Source: Megalobrama amblycephala
Taxonomy: Eukaryota; Chordata; Actinopteri; Cypriniformes; Xenocyprididae
NCBI RefSeq assembly: GCF_018812025.1
Contig: NC_063061.1
Coordinates: 1,558,001 to 1,622,000 of the forward strand
Reading direction: 5' to 3'
DNA length: 64,000 nt
Numbering within the stretch: position 1 is the stretch's first letter; the number at the start of each line of letters is the position of its first letter. The position numbers and the translations under genes are program-made. Below, piece by piece: positions 52,295 to 63,645 of this stretch. The notes under the pieces were generated by a model. It was not told where the DNA came from. It searched no databases and was given only the letters and a program-made list of their open reading frames with translations.

Positions 52295-52943
52295 GTCCCT
52301 CCACGTTGTCTTAAAAAATGCAATGGAATATGTGGGATATTTTTGCAATTTTATGCAATGAAATTGCGGGAACTTGCAAAAACTGTGGTTTGATGAAAAA
52401 GAGAAAAAAAGGTGATTTCCCCCAACACCCTGTTCTCACTAGGCTACTACCTTAATGTAAAGAGTCATTTCTTATTACTTCCTATGATAAGCAAGCATAC
52501 TAAATCACAGAATATTTAAGTTCTCATTCTGCTTTATTTTAGACCTTAATTAACACATGGCTCAAACTTACAAAACATTGAGTCAAACAAGTTTGCGCGG
52601 TCTTTTGCGCTTATTTTTGTTGGCAAATGAGAATGATTTGCGTAATTACGTCACTTCATAAGGTTCCCATGGCAATAGGGGGAAAAATAATGGCGCTTTA
52701 CTTGTGTGATGTAAACGCAACATTTTTCAACTTTCTGCTAAGATATATGTGACTTTTTTACAACGAAAATACAGGGATTATGAAATCATGCTAGCCCCGC
52801 ATATTTTGCTTGCTGAAATCGGCAATTTATGCGGCGAAAGTGCGGCGTATTTGAAAAAATGCGACCCCCCGCATAAATATGCGGACTTTGGCTGATTATG
52901 CATTAAATCAGGCGATCGCATAATCACGTTTTTCTGGAGGGAC
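52295..52943. mobile_element. TIR element, GTCCCTCCA ends
   Basis: Left GTCCCTCCACGTTGTC and right, inward, GTCCCTCCAGAAAAACG. TTAAAC occurs on both sides within a few bases. Internal sequence is rich in GCGGC, ATGCAAT and GCATAAT motifs. No ORF of note. Probably hAT-like, but no clear 8-bp duplication. Confidence 0.6.
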
Positions 52944-54826
52944 TTAAACTAAGTTCTCTTTCACGTCTCATTGCACTTAAACTGTCAAACACAGTCGGTT
53001 ATGTCTGTGAACGTAAACAGCAGGGAAAGAAATTGCATGTGTATATTAGATCTGTGAATTAAATTAACTAAAACAGCTTGTGAAATATGTGTCACTTAAC
53101 ATTGCATTCACATGATTTTCCATGCATAGACTAACAAAAAAAACAAAAACAAAAAAAGAATGATTAGTACCTATTAGCTTAAAACGTCCACCCTGTTGCA
53201 CATTTCCAGATTTCCAGATATACACATAAAAAGTAATTGATTTTTTTTTTGTCAGCAAACCTGTTCAGTCCAAAATCCCCCAAACTGTAGGAATGACCCT
53301 TGCATGTCCAGTGTAATAGTTCACTCATAGTCTAATTTAGTAGTTAGTACTTTGCTCAATGCACAAAGTTACAGTCCCAGTAGAAGAGCAAGAGGGGTTC
53401 AGATGGCTTTAAGAAGCTCTTCACAAAAGATCGCAGAAGGTCCTGTGTGTATTTGGACACGGCAGCGCTGTCACTTCATCTGTCCGCTGCCGCATGTCTG
53501 ACCTTGTACAGGAAACACTGCTGCTCAGTGACACATTAGCTGTCAGATGAAATACTTCCACTCGGCCAGTCCAAACCTTTGGATCTCCCAGGACAATGCA
53601 GATGATGAGTTTTAGTTTTTAAACCCATCATTTTGCAGAGCCATTGGGTGGTACTATTACTTGCAACACATAAATGTTGGATTGGCCTTACAGTTGTCCA
53701 AGATTCATTGTGTTTGTTGCATCAGTGTTGACTACAGAAACCAGATACTACCACAATACATCCACCCAGATGAGACTTCTTCACCGGCATAACTCTCACG
53801 CAAAATTTGCGTATTGCTTGTGTGATATCCAGTTCGTGGTTTAAAATGGAAATATTTTCAATATTGTGACATAAATATATATTCTTCATCACCAGTTGCT
53901 CACAAAATGATGGACAATGATTGACATTTCGTGCTCGTCATTTCCCGTGATTAAAAAACTAAGTAAATTATTAAATAAATGAGTAAATAAGTAACAAGCA
54001 AACTTAAACTGGTTTGCTTACAATTTCTGTGAATAATTTGCTGATGCATGTACAAAAAGACTTGTCTTTTGTGTGCACCAAGAAGCTCTAGTCCACCGTG
54101 TCTAGTTTGGTTTGCACTCTCCACATGAGCCTCACCGACACGTTCCACAAACAGCGAGAGATCTCCACTGTGTTTTAATGCCTTCCACAGAGAGAAGCGT
54201 CACCATTCCTGTCATCCTTCCCTATGGGCCCAGCGAGAAAAATTAGCACTAATACCTGGTGACATTGTGCTCTGTGTGCTCATTAGCAGGGGGCAGCGTT
54301 TCAATCACACTCCCCGTCTGAGCGTGTGCTCAACAGAATGCTTAACACGCTCTTCCTCTGCCAAGACAACTAACACGGTCTCGGGGAGGTTTCTGAGCGT
54401 GTTGTTTTGTTGTTTTGTGTTCCCGATGACTTTCATTCACGCTGCATCTTCTCCCTGTGACGCCGCCGTGATGCCGTGCCATGAGTGTGTTTGTTACGCG
54501 CTTTTCTGATGAAGGTAATCAGGTGTTTGTTGTAATTTCATTTGTCCCAGTTAAAGTATGTTCCCATCCCGGCGTTCATATGGAGTGAGGTCAACGCTCG
54601 GCCCGCAGGGTGACACATATTGATCCGTATTGGACATGTGGTCGACATTAAAGCTCCCTCTGCTGACAGAGATGAACAAACACGCAAATATATGTTTGGA
54701 GAACAAACATGTTGTGGTCAAAACATGAAGTAATTTACTATATGCCTTGTTTTACTTGTCATGTGACCTGAATCTGGATGTTGTCCACATACTCACTGGA
54801 AAGACAAGACAAATTTATATAAACAC

Positions 54827-54878
<52 letters not shown>

Positions 54879-55112
54879 TTTCTTTAAGCCCCAAGTTTCT
54901 GATTTTGCATGGGTGTCAGAGAGAAAATATGGATGACGCAATAGATGCAGCGATTGAATTGGTGGGAAATGTGTTGAAATGAATTAAATTAATTAAGCGA
55001 GCTAAATTGCATTTAAAAATACAATAGTAATGTACAAATATGATAGAATATGTAGTGACTAAATTTACAGCACATTCACGAATTGCTCATAAATGCTTAT
55101 GCGCATTCTTTA
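52944..55112. other. Non-coding stretch with TA microsatellite
   Basis: The first 120 bp appear to be an inverted fragment of the 26.4-kb element. The rest is single-copy by eye; no exon recognised. Confidence 0.5.
54828..54875. repeat. (TA)n microsatellite
   Basis: About 23 TA units; prone to hairpin formation and to length variation. Confidence 0.95.
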
Positions 55113-55116
55113 TTAA

Positions 55117-56081
55117 AGGTGCCCTAGAACGTTTTTTTCACAAGATGTAATATAAGTCTAAGGTGTCCCTTGAATATTTCTGTGAAGTTTCAGCTCAAAA
55201 TACCCCATAGATTTTTTTTTTTTTAATTCATTTTTTTACCTGCCTATTTTGGGGCATCATTATAAATGCGCTGATTCAGGCTGCGGCCCCTTTAAATCCT
55301 CGCGCTCCCCACCCCCGAGCTCACGACTGCCTTAAACAGCATAAACAAAGTTCACACAGCTAATATAACCCTCAAAATAGATCTTTACAGGATGTTCGTC
55401 ATGCATGCTGCATGCATACATTGGATTATGTGAGTACAGTATTTATTTGGATGTTTATATTTGATTCTGAATGAGTTTGATAGTGCTCCGTGGCTAAAGC
55501 TAACATTACACACTGTTGGAGAGATTTATAAAGAATGAAGTTGTGTTTATGAATTATACAGACTGCAAGTGTTTAAAAATGAAAATAGCGACGGCTCTTG
55601 TCTCCGTGAATACAGTAATAAACGATGGTAACTTTAACCACATTTAACAGTACATTAGCAACATGCTAACGAAACATTTAGAAAGACAATTTACAAATAT
55701 CACTAAAAATATCATGAATCATGTCAGTTATTATCGCTCCATCTGCCATTTTTCGCTGTTGTTCTTGCTTGCTTACCTAGTCTGATGATTCAGCTGTGCA
55801 CAGATCCAGACGTTAATACTGGCTGCCCTTGTGTAATGCCTTGAACATGAGCTGGCATATGCAAATATTGGGGGCGTACATATTAATGATGCCCACTGTT
55901 ACGTAACAGTTGGTGTTATGTTGAGATTCGCCTGTTCTTCGGAGGTCTTTTAAACAAATGAGATTTACATAAGAAGGAGGAAACAATGGAGTTTGAGACT
56001 CACTGTATGTCATTTCCATGTACTGAACTCTTGTTATTCAACTATGCCGAGGTAAATTCAATTTTCCATTCTATGGCACCT
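55117..56081 (-). mobile_element. TTAA-flanked non-autonomous element, 965 bp, copy B (inverted)
   Basis: Same element as 38262-39227 in the opposite orientation, with TTAA at 55113-55116 and 56082-56085. By eye the two copies are very similar over their whole length and differ by scattered substitutions. The short frame lies at 55678-55749 on the minus strand. Confidence 0.88.
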
Positions 56082-56523
56082 TTAAATAACATTAATGATA
56101 AATTATCAGTATATGAGACGAGCTTCCATACTATATAGCTTTTTATAAATGTGTAACATTCATTTGTATTTCTGTATGTATGAACAAGCAGAAACACCAA
56201 ATGGTGATCCATGCATTTCAAACAGATAAATGATAAGACCTCTGTTAAACAACGCTTCATCTGGAAAGCTCAGACAAACATCTGCTAAACATATATTCAA
56301 GCAGTTTTGCATATAATAAATCATAAGCATCTTAAAAGGTGTTTTCTGTGTGTCTAGACTAACCTGCACATCAAATACGCATCTACGACATACGTGTTAA
56401 TATTAACACACTGTAAACCCACACATTTTATGAAGACGCTACACTGAAACCTAACGAATAAATGTCATATTCCTTCGGTGGATCTGCAACGCCCGTCTGC
56501 TCCGCTGCTCTGCACATGCATTG

Positions 56524-56722
56524 GAGTAATGATTACGAGAAAGTTTCTCATTATTACAAGAAAATAACTCATTTTTATGAGAATGTTTCTCATTATTATG
56601 AAAAATTAAGTCATTATTATGAGAAATTTTCTCAATATAATGATGCACTAAGTCATAATTATGAAAAACTTTCAATATAAAGAGATACTAAGTCATAATT
56701 ATGAGAGTTTCTCGTTATTATG
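56524..56722. repeat. 21-bp degenerate minisatellite (ATTATGAGAAA motif)
   Basis: About nine diverged units with core CATTATTATGAGAAA. One plus-strand frame reads as seven-residue units of the type SHYYEKL, and the minus strand is also open. Base composition and repetition explain both frames. Confidence 0.8.
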
Positions 56723-57673
56723 ACTTAAAGAATCACATTTTTCACTCAACTGTGTTGGAAACGGGCTTCTGTAATTACAGGATCAACAATCACATGCAAA
56801 TGTGAAATGCTTATAAGATGAATTGCTTGTGGTTTGTGAAGTTTTAGTGCTGCAACAACATACAGAGGTGATGTGAGTAAGTTTCATGAGTACAGTAGTT
56901 TCTGCTGTAACATGCTTCAGTTTCTCTCGCTGAGCAGTGTGAAATATTTAATGCTTTATACCTTGAAAAAAACAACAAACTCAGATTTACAGAATGCTGG
57001 TGCTGTCAATACAAAAGTAATGGACCGAATCCCTGAAGATACACTCGAAGCCACTTACACACACAATGTAAGGCAGTGAACAATTTTTGCAACCTTTGCT
57101 ATTCTATTTCAGTTTCTTCCTTCTTTTGTTTTTCAGCATTTTATTCTCTATTTTCTTGCATATGATTTTGCAGTGTTTAAAAAAATCAAAACAGTGATAC
57201 GCTTTAGCTTTAAATACTTATTTAATTACTCTAAAAGCGACATCATAACCATGACGAGACTGATGCTGCAAGAGCAATTCCAGTTTTTATCAGTTACGGC
57301 ACAATGTTGTCCAGAGGATCGTTCGTGATTTAATTAAGAAACACACAAGGTCAGCAATGTTAATGAGAGATTTACAAGCAGATTTATGTTTATACCTGCT
57401 TATATATAAATACAAATAAATGTCAACAGCTGGCAAAACTAATACTCATGTCTAGTCACTCCATTACAAATGACATCCACAGTGAACATCCCTCTGGACA
57501 CTAGAATGACGTTCCTCATCCCTAAAAATATCACACATCTGAGAATATCGAAATATATGTGATACATCCTCTTAGCAGCTGGTTTGGGATCAGATTAAGT
57601 CTTATAAAGGTTAAATACTGTTATGAATGATAATGATTTTGAATCCAGGACAAGGCATTGATATTGTCCAGAC
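56723..57673. other. Non-coding stretch, nothing recognised
   Basis: AT-rich, without terminal repeats or domain-bearing frames. Confidence 0.5.
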
Positions 57674-57905
57674 TGCATGCAAAAAAATATATATTTTCTT
57701 CCTCAGTGTTTTTTGTTTGCTTAGTACAAATACCTTAATTCTTAAATCAAGATACATTTACTGGACAAGTCATGTTTACAGAAAAATCAAGTGACTTAAA
57801 ACAAGATACTAAATGCCAAAAACAAGAAAAATGTTTTCACTTTGAGTGAATTAAAATTTTATTTTTATTATTTTTTCTTGTTTTAAGCATAACGTCAATT
57901 AATTT

Positions 57906-57939
<34 letters not shown>

Positions 57940-58044
57940 AAGATGAAATGATTTTGCTTCTCAAGTAAATGTGTTTTGATTTTAGAAAGTGTACTGGAAT
58001 TCAAGACAAAAAATACTGAGGAAGAACATGTTATTTTTGCAGTG
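57674..58044. mobile_element. MITE of the CACTGCAAAAAA group
   Basis: Shares TTCTTAAATCAAGATACATTTAC and AAACAAGA-type blocks with the 16.5-kb copy (shown in part only). The left end TGCATGCAAAAAAATA faces TTATTTTTGCAGTG at the right. A 30-bp poly(T) lies at about 57907-57936. Confidence 0.6.
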
Positions 58045-59529
58045 CTCAGGAATCCTTGTGTAAATTTCTGGATTAAAGTTATCAAAACCGTTATCAAAAA
58101 TTGCAAATACAATTTACAATAAAGATTACTGTACCTCGCTATTGCAATTTTCCAATGCCTCCCAGCATTTCAATTTGACCATTTTCAGATGTTTTTCACA
58201 GCCTCGTATGAACCTGATGATTTCCGCTAATGTTATGCTCTTAATCACGCTCACCGTATCAAACTGCACGACTCTTCCATTCCAATTTTCCTCTCTGTCT
58301 GGACAGACTCGATTTTGAAGGCCAATTATTTTCAGAGAGGGATAAAATAGCAACCTTTGAACAACCTTGTTTTCCAATTCAAACAGCCTTATACTCAATA
58401 TACAAATCTCCCATAAATCCCACAGTGGATGGCCTTACATTTAGAAGATCGTTGTGAAGCAGAGCCAGGCCAAAAATCATACAGGTTTCTCCTTCTGAAT
58501 CTCAAATGTCTTTGGGTTGCATTTGAAATTCACTGCCAAATCCTCCTGTCTATCAGTTTAGAAGTGTAGAAAAATGGCATACACAATGGTGTTTTCCATT
58601 CAATCAATGGTTTGAGACACAGGCGTAATTTGTGTGTCGGAGTAAAGCATTGTTTCCACAGCGTCCGCATCAGACAACACACACCGAACCTGAATTACCG
58701 TCAACACCTGGCCTGATGCCACAGCTGATCAGTGCTAGTTGCTAGTTCTACTGCGTTGTATTAAAAAGCGCCATCACTATCCACTAACTAACACTCCTAA
58801 CCAGGGGGGGTCAGGCTTTCGAGGGGTGCATGTGTATGCAAAGACTACAAAATTGTATCATTTGACAAACTGTAACATATAGAGAGAGAACCCTCCGCTA
58901 TGAACAATAAAATGCTGATCAAAATAATTCTATAGGTGTGCAAAGCTACATCTGATGACAATGAAAGCTTTCTGTAGGCCTTCTCCTGTGTGTCAGTATC
59001 AAATATAAGAGTGATTCTACCATTAAAGGAGAGAAAATAAATACAAAATGCAGTGCTCGACATTAAGCCTTGTTTTGTGCTTGTCCTTTGGACAACTAAA
59101 TTGGTGATTTACCTGTCAGAGTAAAAAAATAGGATTTTTGTGTGTGTGTTGTTGTAAATATAATCTATTCTGAAACCAGCAACATTCTCATCAGTGTTTT
59201 ATCAGCAGCAACATATTTAAATATGCATATTTTTGTTATTTACCCTGGGGGCATTTTATTAACCTTTATAAAGGGCATTTCCCCCCTAATCTAATTAAAT
59301 GTATGTTTAATCTTTTATTTCAAACTCTTACATTTGAGAAATTAAAATAGTAAGACACTATAGGGCTGTTACCAAATTAAATGATTTACACTGAAAAAGT
59401 ACAACTGCTTTCAATAATGTTATGAGATTCTTTAAATATTTTTGAATAAAAAAATAAGAAATGTTGGTGGGACATTTATACTTTTAAACATGAAATTAAA
59501 CCGCCAGTAGATGGCGTCAAGTGACCGTC
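58045..59529. other. Non-coding stretch
   Basis: 58120-58480 looks single-copy with balanced composition. 59050-59130 (CAGTGCTCGACATTAAG, TTTGGACAACTAAATTGG) resembles a fish repeat end. No exon recognised. Confidence 0.45.
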
Positions 59530-59533
59530 TTAA

Positions 59534-60699
59534 AGGGTTAGTTCACCCAAAAATGAAAATGATGTCATTAATGACTCACCCTCATGTCGTTCCAAACCTG
59601 TAAGACCTTCGTTCATCTTCAGAACACAGTTTAAGATATTTTAGATTTAGTCCGAGAGCTTTCTGTTCCTCCATTGAAAATGTATGTACGGTCTACTGTC
59701 CATGTCCAGAAAGGTAATAAAAACATCATCAAAGTAGTCCATGTGACATCAGTGGGTTAGTTAGAAGTTTTTGAAGCATGGAAATACATTTTGGTCCTAA
59801 AATAACAAAAACTACGACTTTATTCAGCATTGTATTCTCTTCTGGAATCCTTTCCATTGAACTGATTCCATTGAATTGATTCCATCGAATTGATTCTATT
59901 GAACTGATTCAATTGAACCCTTTCATCGGTCGGTGTTGGTAATGCACTTTTATGTCGCCGTGGTTGTTTTTGGCGATTAGGACATCCGCGACATTTTGAA
60001 GCATCAAAAATATATTTTGGTCCAAAAATAACAAAAACTACGACTTTATTCAGCATTGTCTTCTCTTCTGGGTCTGTTGTATATCCGCTTTCACTCCACA
60101 GTGACGCTACTTCTTCTTCTTCTTTCCTGTTTTACGGCGGTTGGCATCCAGCTTATTGGTGCATTACCGCCCCCTTCTGCTCCGGAGTGTGGCGCTGCTG
60201 ACGTGTTATCTAGTGCGCCAGAGCTTCGTTTACTGTCTGAGGTTTGTATTTTGGTATTGCTATATTTTTTAAAATGGTGCGTAGGTGTGCATGTCGTGGA
60301 TGTCCTAATCGCATCACTGTCCAGAGCAGAAGGGGGCGGTAATGCACCAATAAGCTGGATGCCAACCGCCGTAAAACAGGAAAGAAGAAGAAGAAGTAGC
60401 GTCACTGTGGAGTGAAAGCGGATATACAACAGACCCAGAAGAGAAGACAATGCTGAATAAAGTCGTAGTTTTTGTTATTTTTGGACCAAAATGTATTTTC
60501 GATGCTTCAACAAATTCTAACTGACCCTCTGATGTCACATGGACTACTTTGATGATGTTTTTATTACCTTTCTGGACATGGACAGTATACCGTACATACA
60601 TTTTCAATGGAGGGACAGAAAGCTCTCGGACTAAATCTAAAATATCTTAAACTGTGTTCTGAAGATGAACGAAGGTCTTACAGGTTTGGAACTAACCCT
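59534..60699. mobile_element. Angel/T2-like foldback MITE, 1166 bp
   Basis: TTAA flanks (59530-59533, 60700-60703). Ends are AGGGTTAGTTCACCC and, inward from the right, AGGGTTAGTTCCAAACC. Outer arms (CTGTCCATGTCCAGAAAGG near 59697 and its complement near 60571) and inner arms (about 60056-60178 and 60328-60450) are inverted. The inner pair is near-perfect, so both strands carry a start with the same first 42 residues. A diverged run of TTGATTCCATTGAA-like units lies at about 59859-59925 in the left arm only. Confidence 0.88.
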
Positions 60700-60703
60700 T
60701 TAA

Positions 60704-62658
60704 TGAGTGAGCCACTGAGTCATTTATTCAAACGATTCATTCAAAAGGCTGATTCAAGAATGAAGCAGTTGTTCATGATTGGTCCATTGAATCTTCACTC
60801 AACCGATTCGTTCAAAACGCTGAATCATTCAAAGCGGCTGAGCGTAGCTGCGAGATGCACTGGTTCTGCCTTGTTTGGAACAATTTTCGCTGCTACAATA
60901 GAACAAAAAACAGGCAATATTGCACCTCAAACGTAAGTGATTAATATTAACTACCTGTTTATTGAACAGTTATATGAAATTAATAATTATTATTTCAATC
61001 GAGGTGATATTCAGGAATTCAGCACTTTCGGTCGTGTGATGCTTAACTTTATCATATGTCGTAAATAGCCAGCTATAAAAACCCCACATATTGAATTTTT
61101 CCTGCAACATGATATCTGAGTTTCTTTGTGTTTGTTTTGAATTCTCCTCAAGAGGTTTCTCCTCAAAGCCACTTAAGCTAAACTAATCAATCTCACGTTT
61201 TGGTTTTTATTGACATTTTAATCAAGCTACGTATCTGGTCAGGCAAGTAAAATTCTCTTTCACTTCAAAAAATCCACAAGCGTATGTCGAGCCCTCGTAA
61301 GCCCATGTGCCGGAGCTCAATTTAACCCCTGCTCCTAACAGCCCATAAACGTGTGACAGGTCATAATTGTATGAGATCGGCTGGCTTCTGACCTTCCTTA
61401 TTATATGGCTTGATTTTTAATTACCATCCCCAGAACATAGAGTCAAACTGTTTCTGTCTCTGAATGAATATGTTGTATAATCAGGATTGTTTTTCTATAA
61501 GCCTCATTTGCTGTTTAAGAGGAAAATGTTTTCTCCGATTATGAAAAGCTTTGCCGTGTCTAGAGGGATTCTCTTGCCTGTGATTACCATCCTTGAAGCC
61601 TCAATTATTGCGAAAGGCCAGCGTTATCACTGCATTAGGAATTTTAATTTCCCCTCTGAAACTGCAATTTATTGTATGAAGGAGCGCATTTAAAATGCTG
61701 ATTTATCAGGACTATCAGAGGGATTGCAGGCGAGAGCACGAAAGACATGGAAAATCACCGCAGTTCAGCAGGATCAAATAGATCAAACACATCAAATAGA
61801 CTGCATTTTGCTTCACAGCGATGTGCCGAGCATTTGGATTCAATAAAGAGTTCATGCGTAATACCACTGGATAAGAAATGGGAAGTATATATCTGTAGCT
61901 AAACAAGATTATGTTTAGTAACTTTCTTCTGTGGAAACTCTGCAGTCACAATGATGGAGAGTTCTGGGTGTCTGTGAAAAGCCATTATATGGACTCACAG
62001 AGATTGATTCTTTTCCTAAATGTCTTTGTTTATGTTTATCTGAAGAAAGTCAGTCATATACATCGGGGATAGCATGAGAGTGAGTAAATGATGAGAGAAT
62101 TTATTTTTGTGTGCACCAGGAGCACCAGTCCTTCCACCACTGATTACCCACAGCCACAAATATATTTAATATAGCTGCTGTTATTAGATTATAGAAGTGT
62201 GAGTTTCACTAATCAAAAGTCAGTCAATAAAATATTATTATGGGGATCCAGCATATCTAGTAGTTTGTGCGTTCCTGCTTGTCTAATGGAGAATCTCTCT
62301 AGAGGCCAGGCAGGAGCGAGAAACACAAAGGTTTAGGAGATGGCCTCAATATGTGACCTGCTTCTGGCCCGAGGCTTTCATCCCTCTTCCAGAAGTGGCT
62401 CTGGGTTCATGTCCAAGCCAAGACTGGCGCGAGCAGAAAATGTAGTGTGGAACAGGATGATCCCCAGCTCCTCATCATGGCCCGTTGTATGCATTATTCA
62501 TGGACTAAACTTCTTAAAATAAGATTGAGGAAAGGGGAGATCGTCTTTGTCTCTTAAAGCCCAGGTTTCCTCTCTGGAAAAAAAGGGTGGACATTGGGTT
62601 GAGCAGTTTGACCAAATTTATAGTGTGTTATGAGTAATTGTGTATGAATCAAATGAAT
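60704..62658. other. Non-coding, mostly single-copy sequence
   Basis: 60715-60850 has repeated GATTCATTCAAA/GATTCGTTCAAA motifs. 61380-61700 and 61710-61900 look single-copy and could be conserved non-coding DNA. No exon recognised. Confidence 0.45.
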
Positions 62659-62789
62659 CAGGGGTGGCAAACTCTGATAAAAACTCGTCTGTGTCTTTCT
62701 AGTAACCCTTCAGAGCTTGATTATCATGTTCAGGTGTGTTTGATTAGGGTTACAGCAAAACTCTGCAGGACTGTTGTTCACCACCCCTG
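62659..62789. mobile_element. Short hAT-like MITE, CAGGGGTGG ends
   Basis: The left end CAGGGGTGGCAAACTC faces GTTCACCACCCCTG at the right. Internal CAGGTGTGTTTGATTAGGGT and CTCTGCAGGAC blocks match a repeat I recall as common in fish. Flanks match only 5 of 8 bases. Confidence 0.65.
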
Positions 62790-63044
62790 ATATATATGAT
62801 ACTGATAAGTTAACAAAAATGGATTATATATGAAATACACATGTGGTAAAGGATATTTCTGCACAGTCTAATCATTTAAATACTTGCAGATACTGCAGAT
62901 TTTCCCTTGTTATTTGGAACTTGATGTACAGAAATCAAAAGATTGAATCTTTCATTATAAATGTGGCATCAGTGTAAAAACAGCTTTACATAATTAATCT
63001 ATGGAAGCTTGTTTCCACCACTAAATAAAAAAAAATTAAAAAGA

Positions 63045-63179
63045 TAATTGTGAATATTTATCTCACAATTCTGAGTTTTTTTTTCTCGCAATTGCAAGAT
63101 TTAAGCTCACAGTTACGGGTTATAAAGTCAAAATTGTGAGATATACACTTGCAATTCTGAGAAAAAAACTTTTTTCTTA
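63045..63179. repeat. Degenerate 21-bp-type minisatellite, part left of the insertion
   Basis: Contains diverged copies of the CTCACAATTCTGAG / TCGCAATT motif that forms the regular array at 63.7 kb. The foldback element at 63180-63645 splits the array. Confidence 0.6.
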
Positions 63180-63645
63180 CACTCTAAAAAATGCTGGGTT
63201 AAAAACAACCCAAGTTGGGTTAAAAATGGACAAACCCAGCTGTTGGGTTGAATCTTTAACCCAACCTGCTGGGTAGTTTTTATTTAACTCAACTGATGTT
63301 TAAAAATCACTTTATTGATCACTTAAAATGAACCCAAAATAGGTTGGAAAATAACATTTATTAATATATTTAATTAATAATAATTAAATAATAAACATTT
63401 ATTAAATTGCTCATTAATAAATGTTCATCTTTTGATTATTATTGTTGCCTCTAGTAATTATGTGTCTGATTTTTAATTTCCAACATATTTTGCGCTCATT
63501 TTAAGCCAGCCATATAGTCATTTTTAAACAACAGTTGAGTTAAATAAAACTACCCAGCACATTGAACAAACATTTAACCCAACCACTGGGTTTGTCCATA
63601 TTTAACCCAACGTGGGTTGTTTTTAACACAGCATTTTTTAGAGTG
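63180..63645. mobile_element. Foldback DNA element with GGGTT-rich long inverted repeats, copy 2
   Basis: Same family as the element at 23.3 kb: TA flanks (63178-63179, 63646-63647), CACTCTAAAAAATGCTGGG ends and the same inner blocks. It interrupts a 21-bp minisatellite; related repeat sequence lies on both sides of it. Confidence 0.88.

Noticed and set aside
59053..61290. A larger hAT element around the 59.5-kb foldback (CAGTGCTCGACAT ... ATGTCGAGC)
   Set aside because: The ten-base match is short, the right end lacks the expected CACTG, and the 8-bp flanks do not match.
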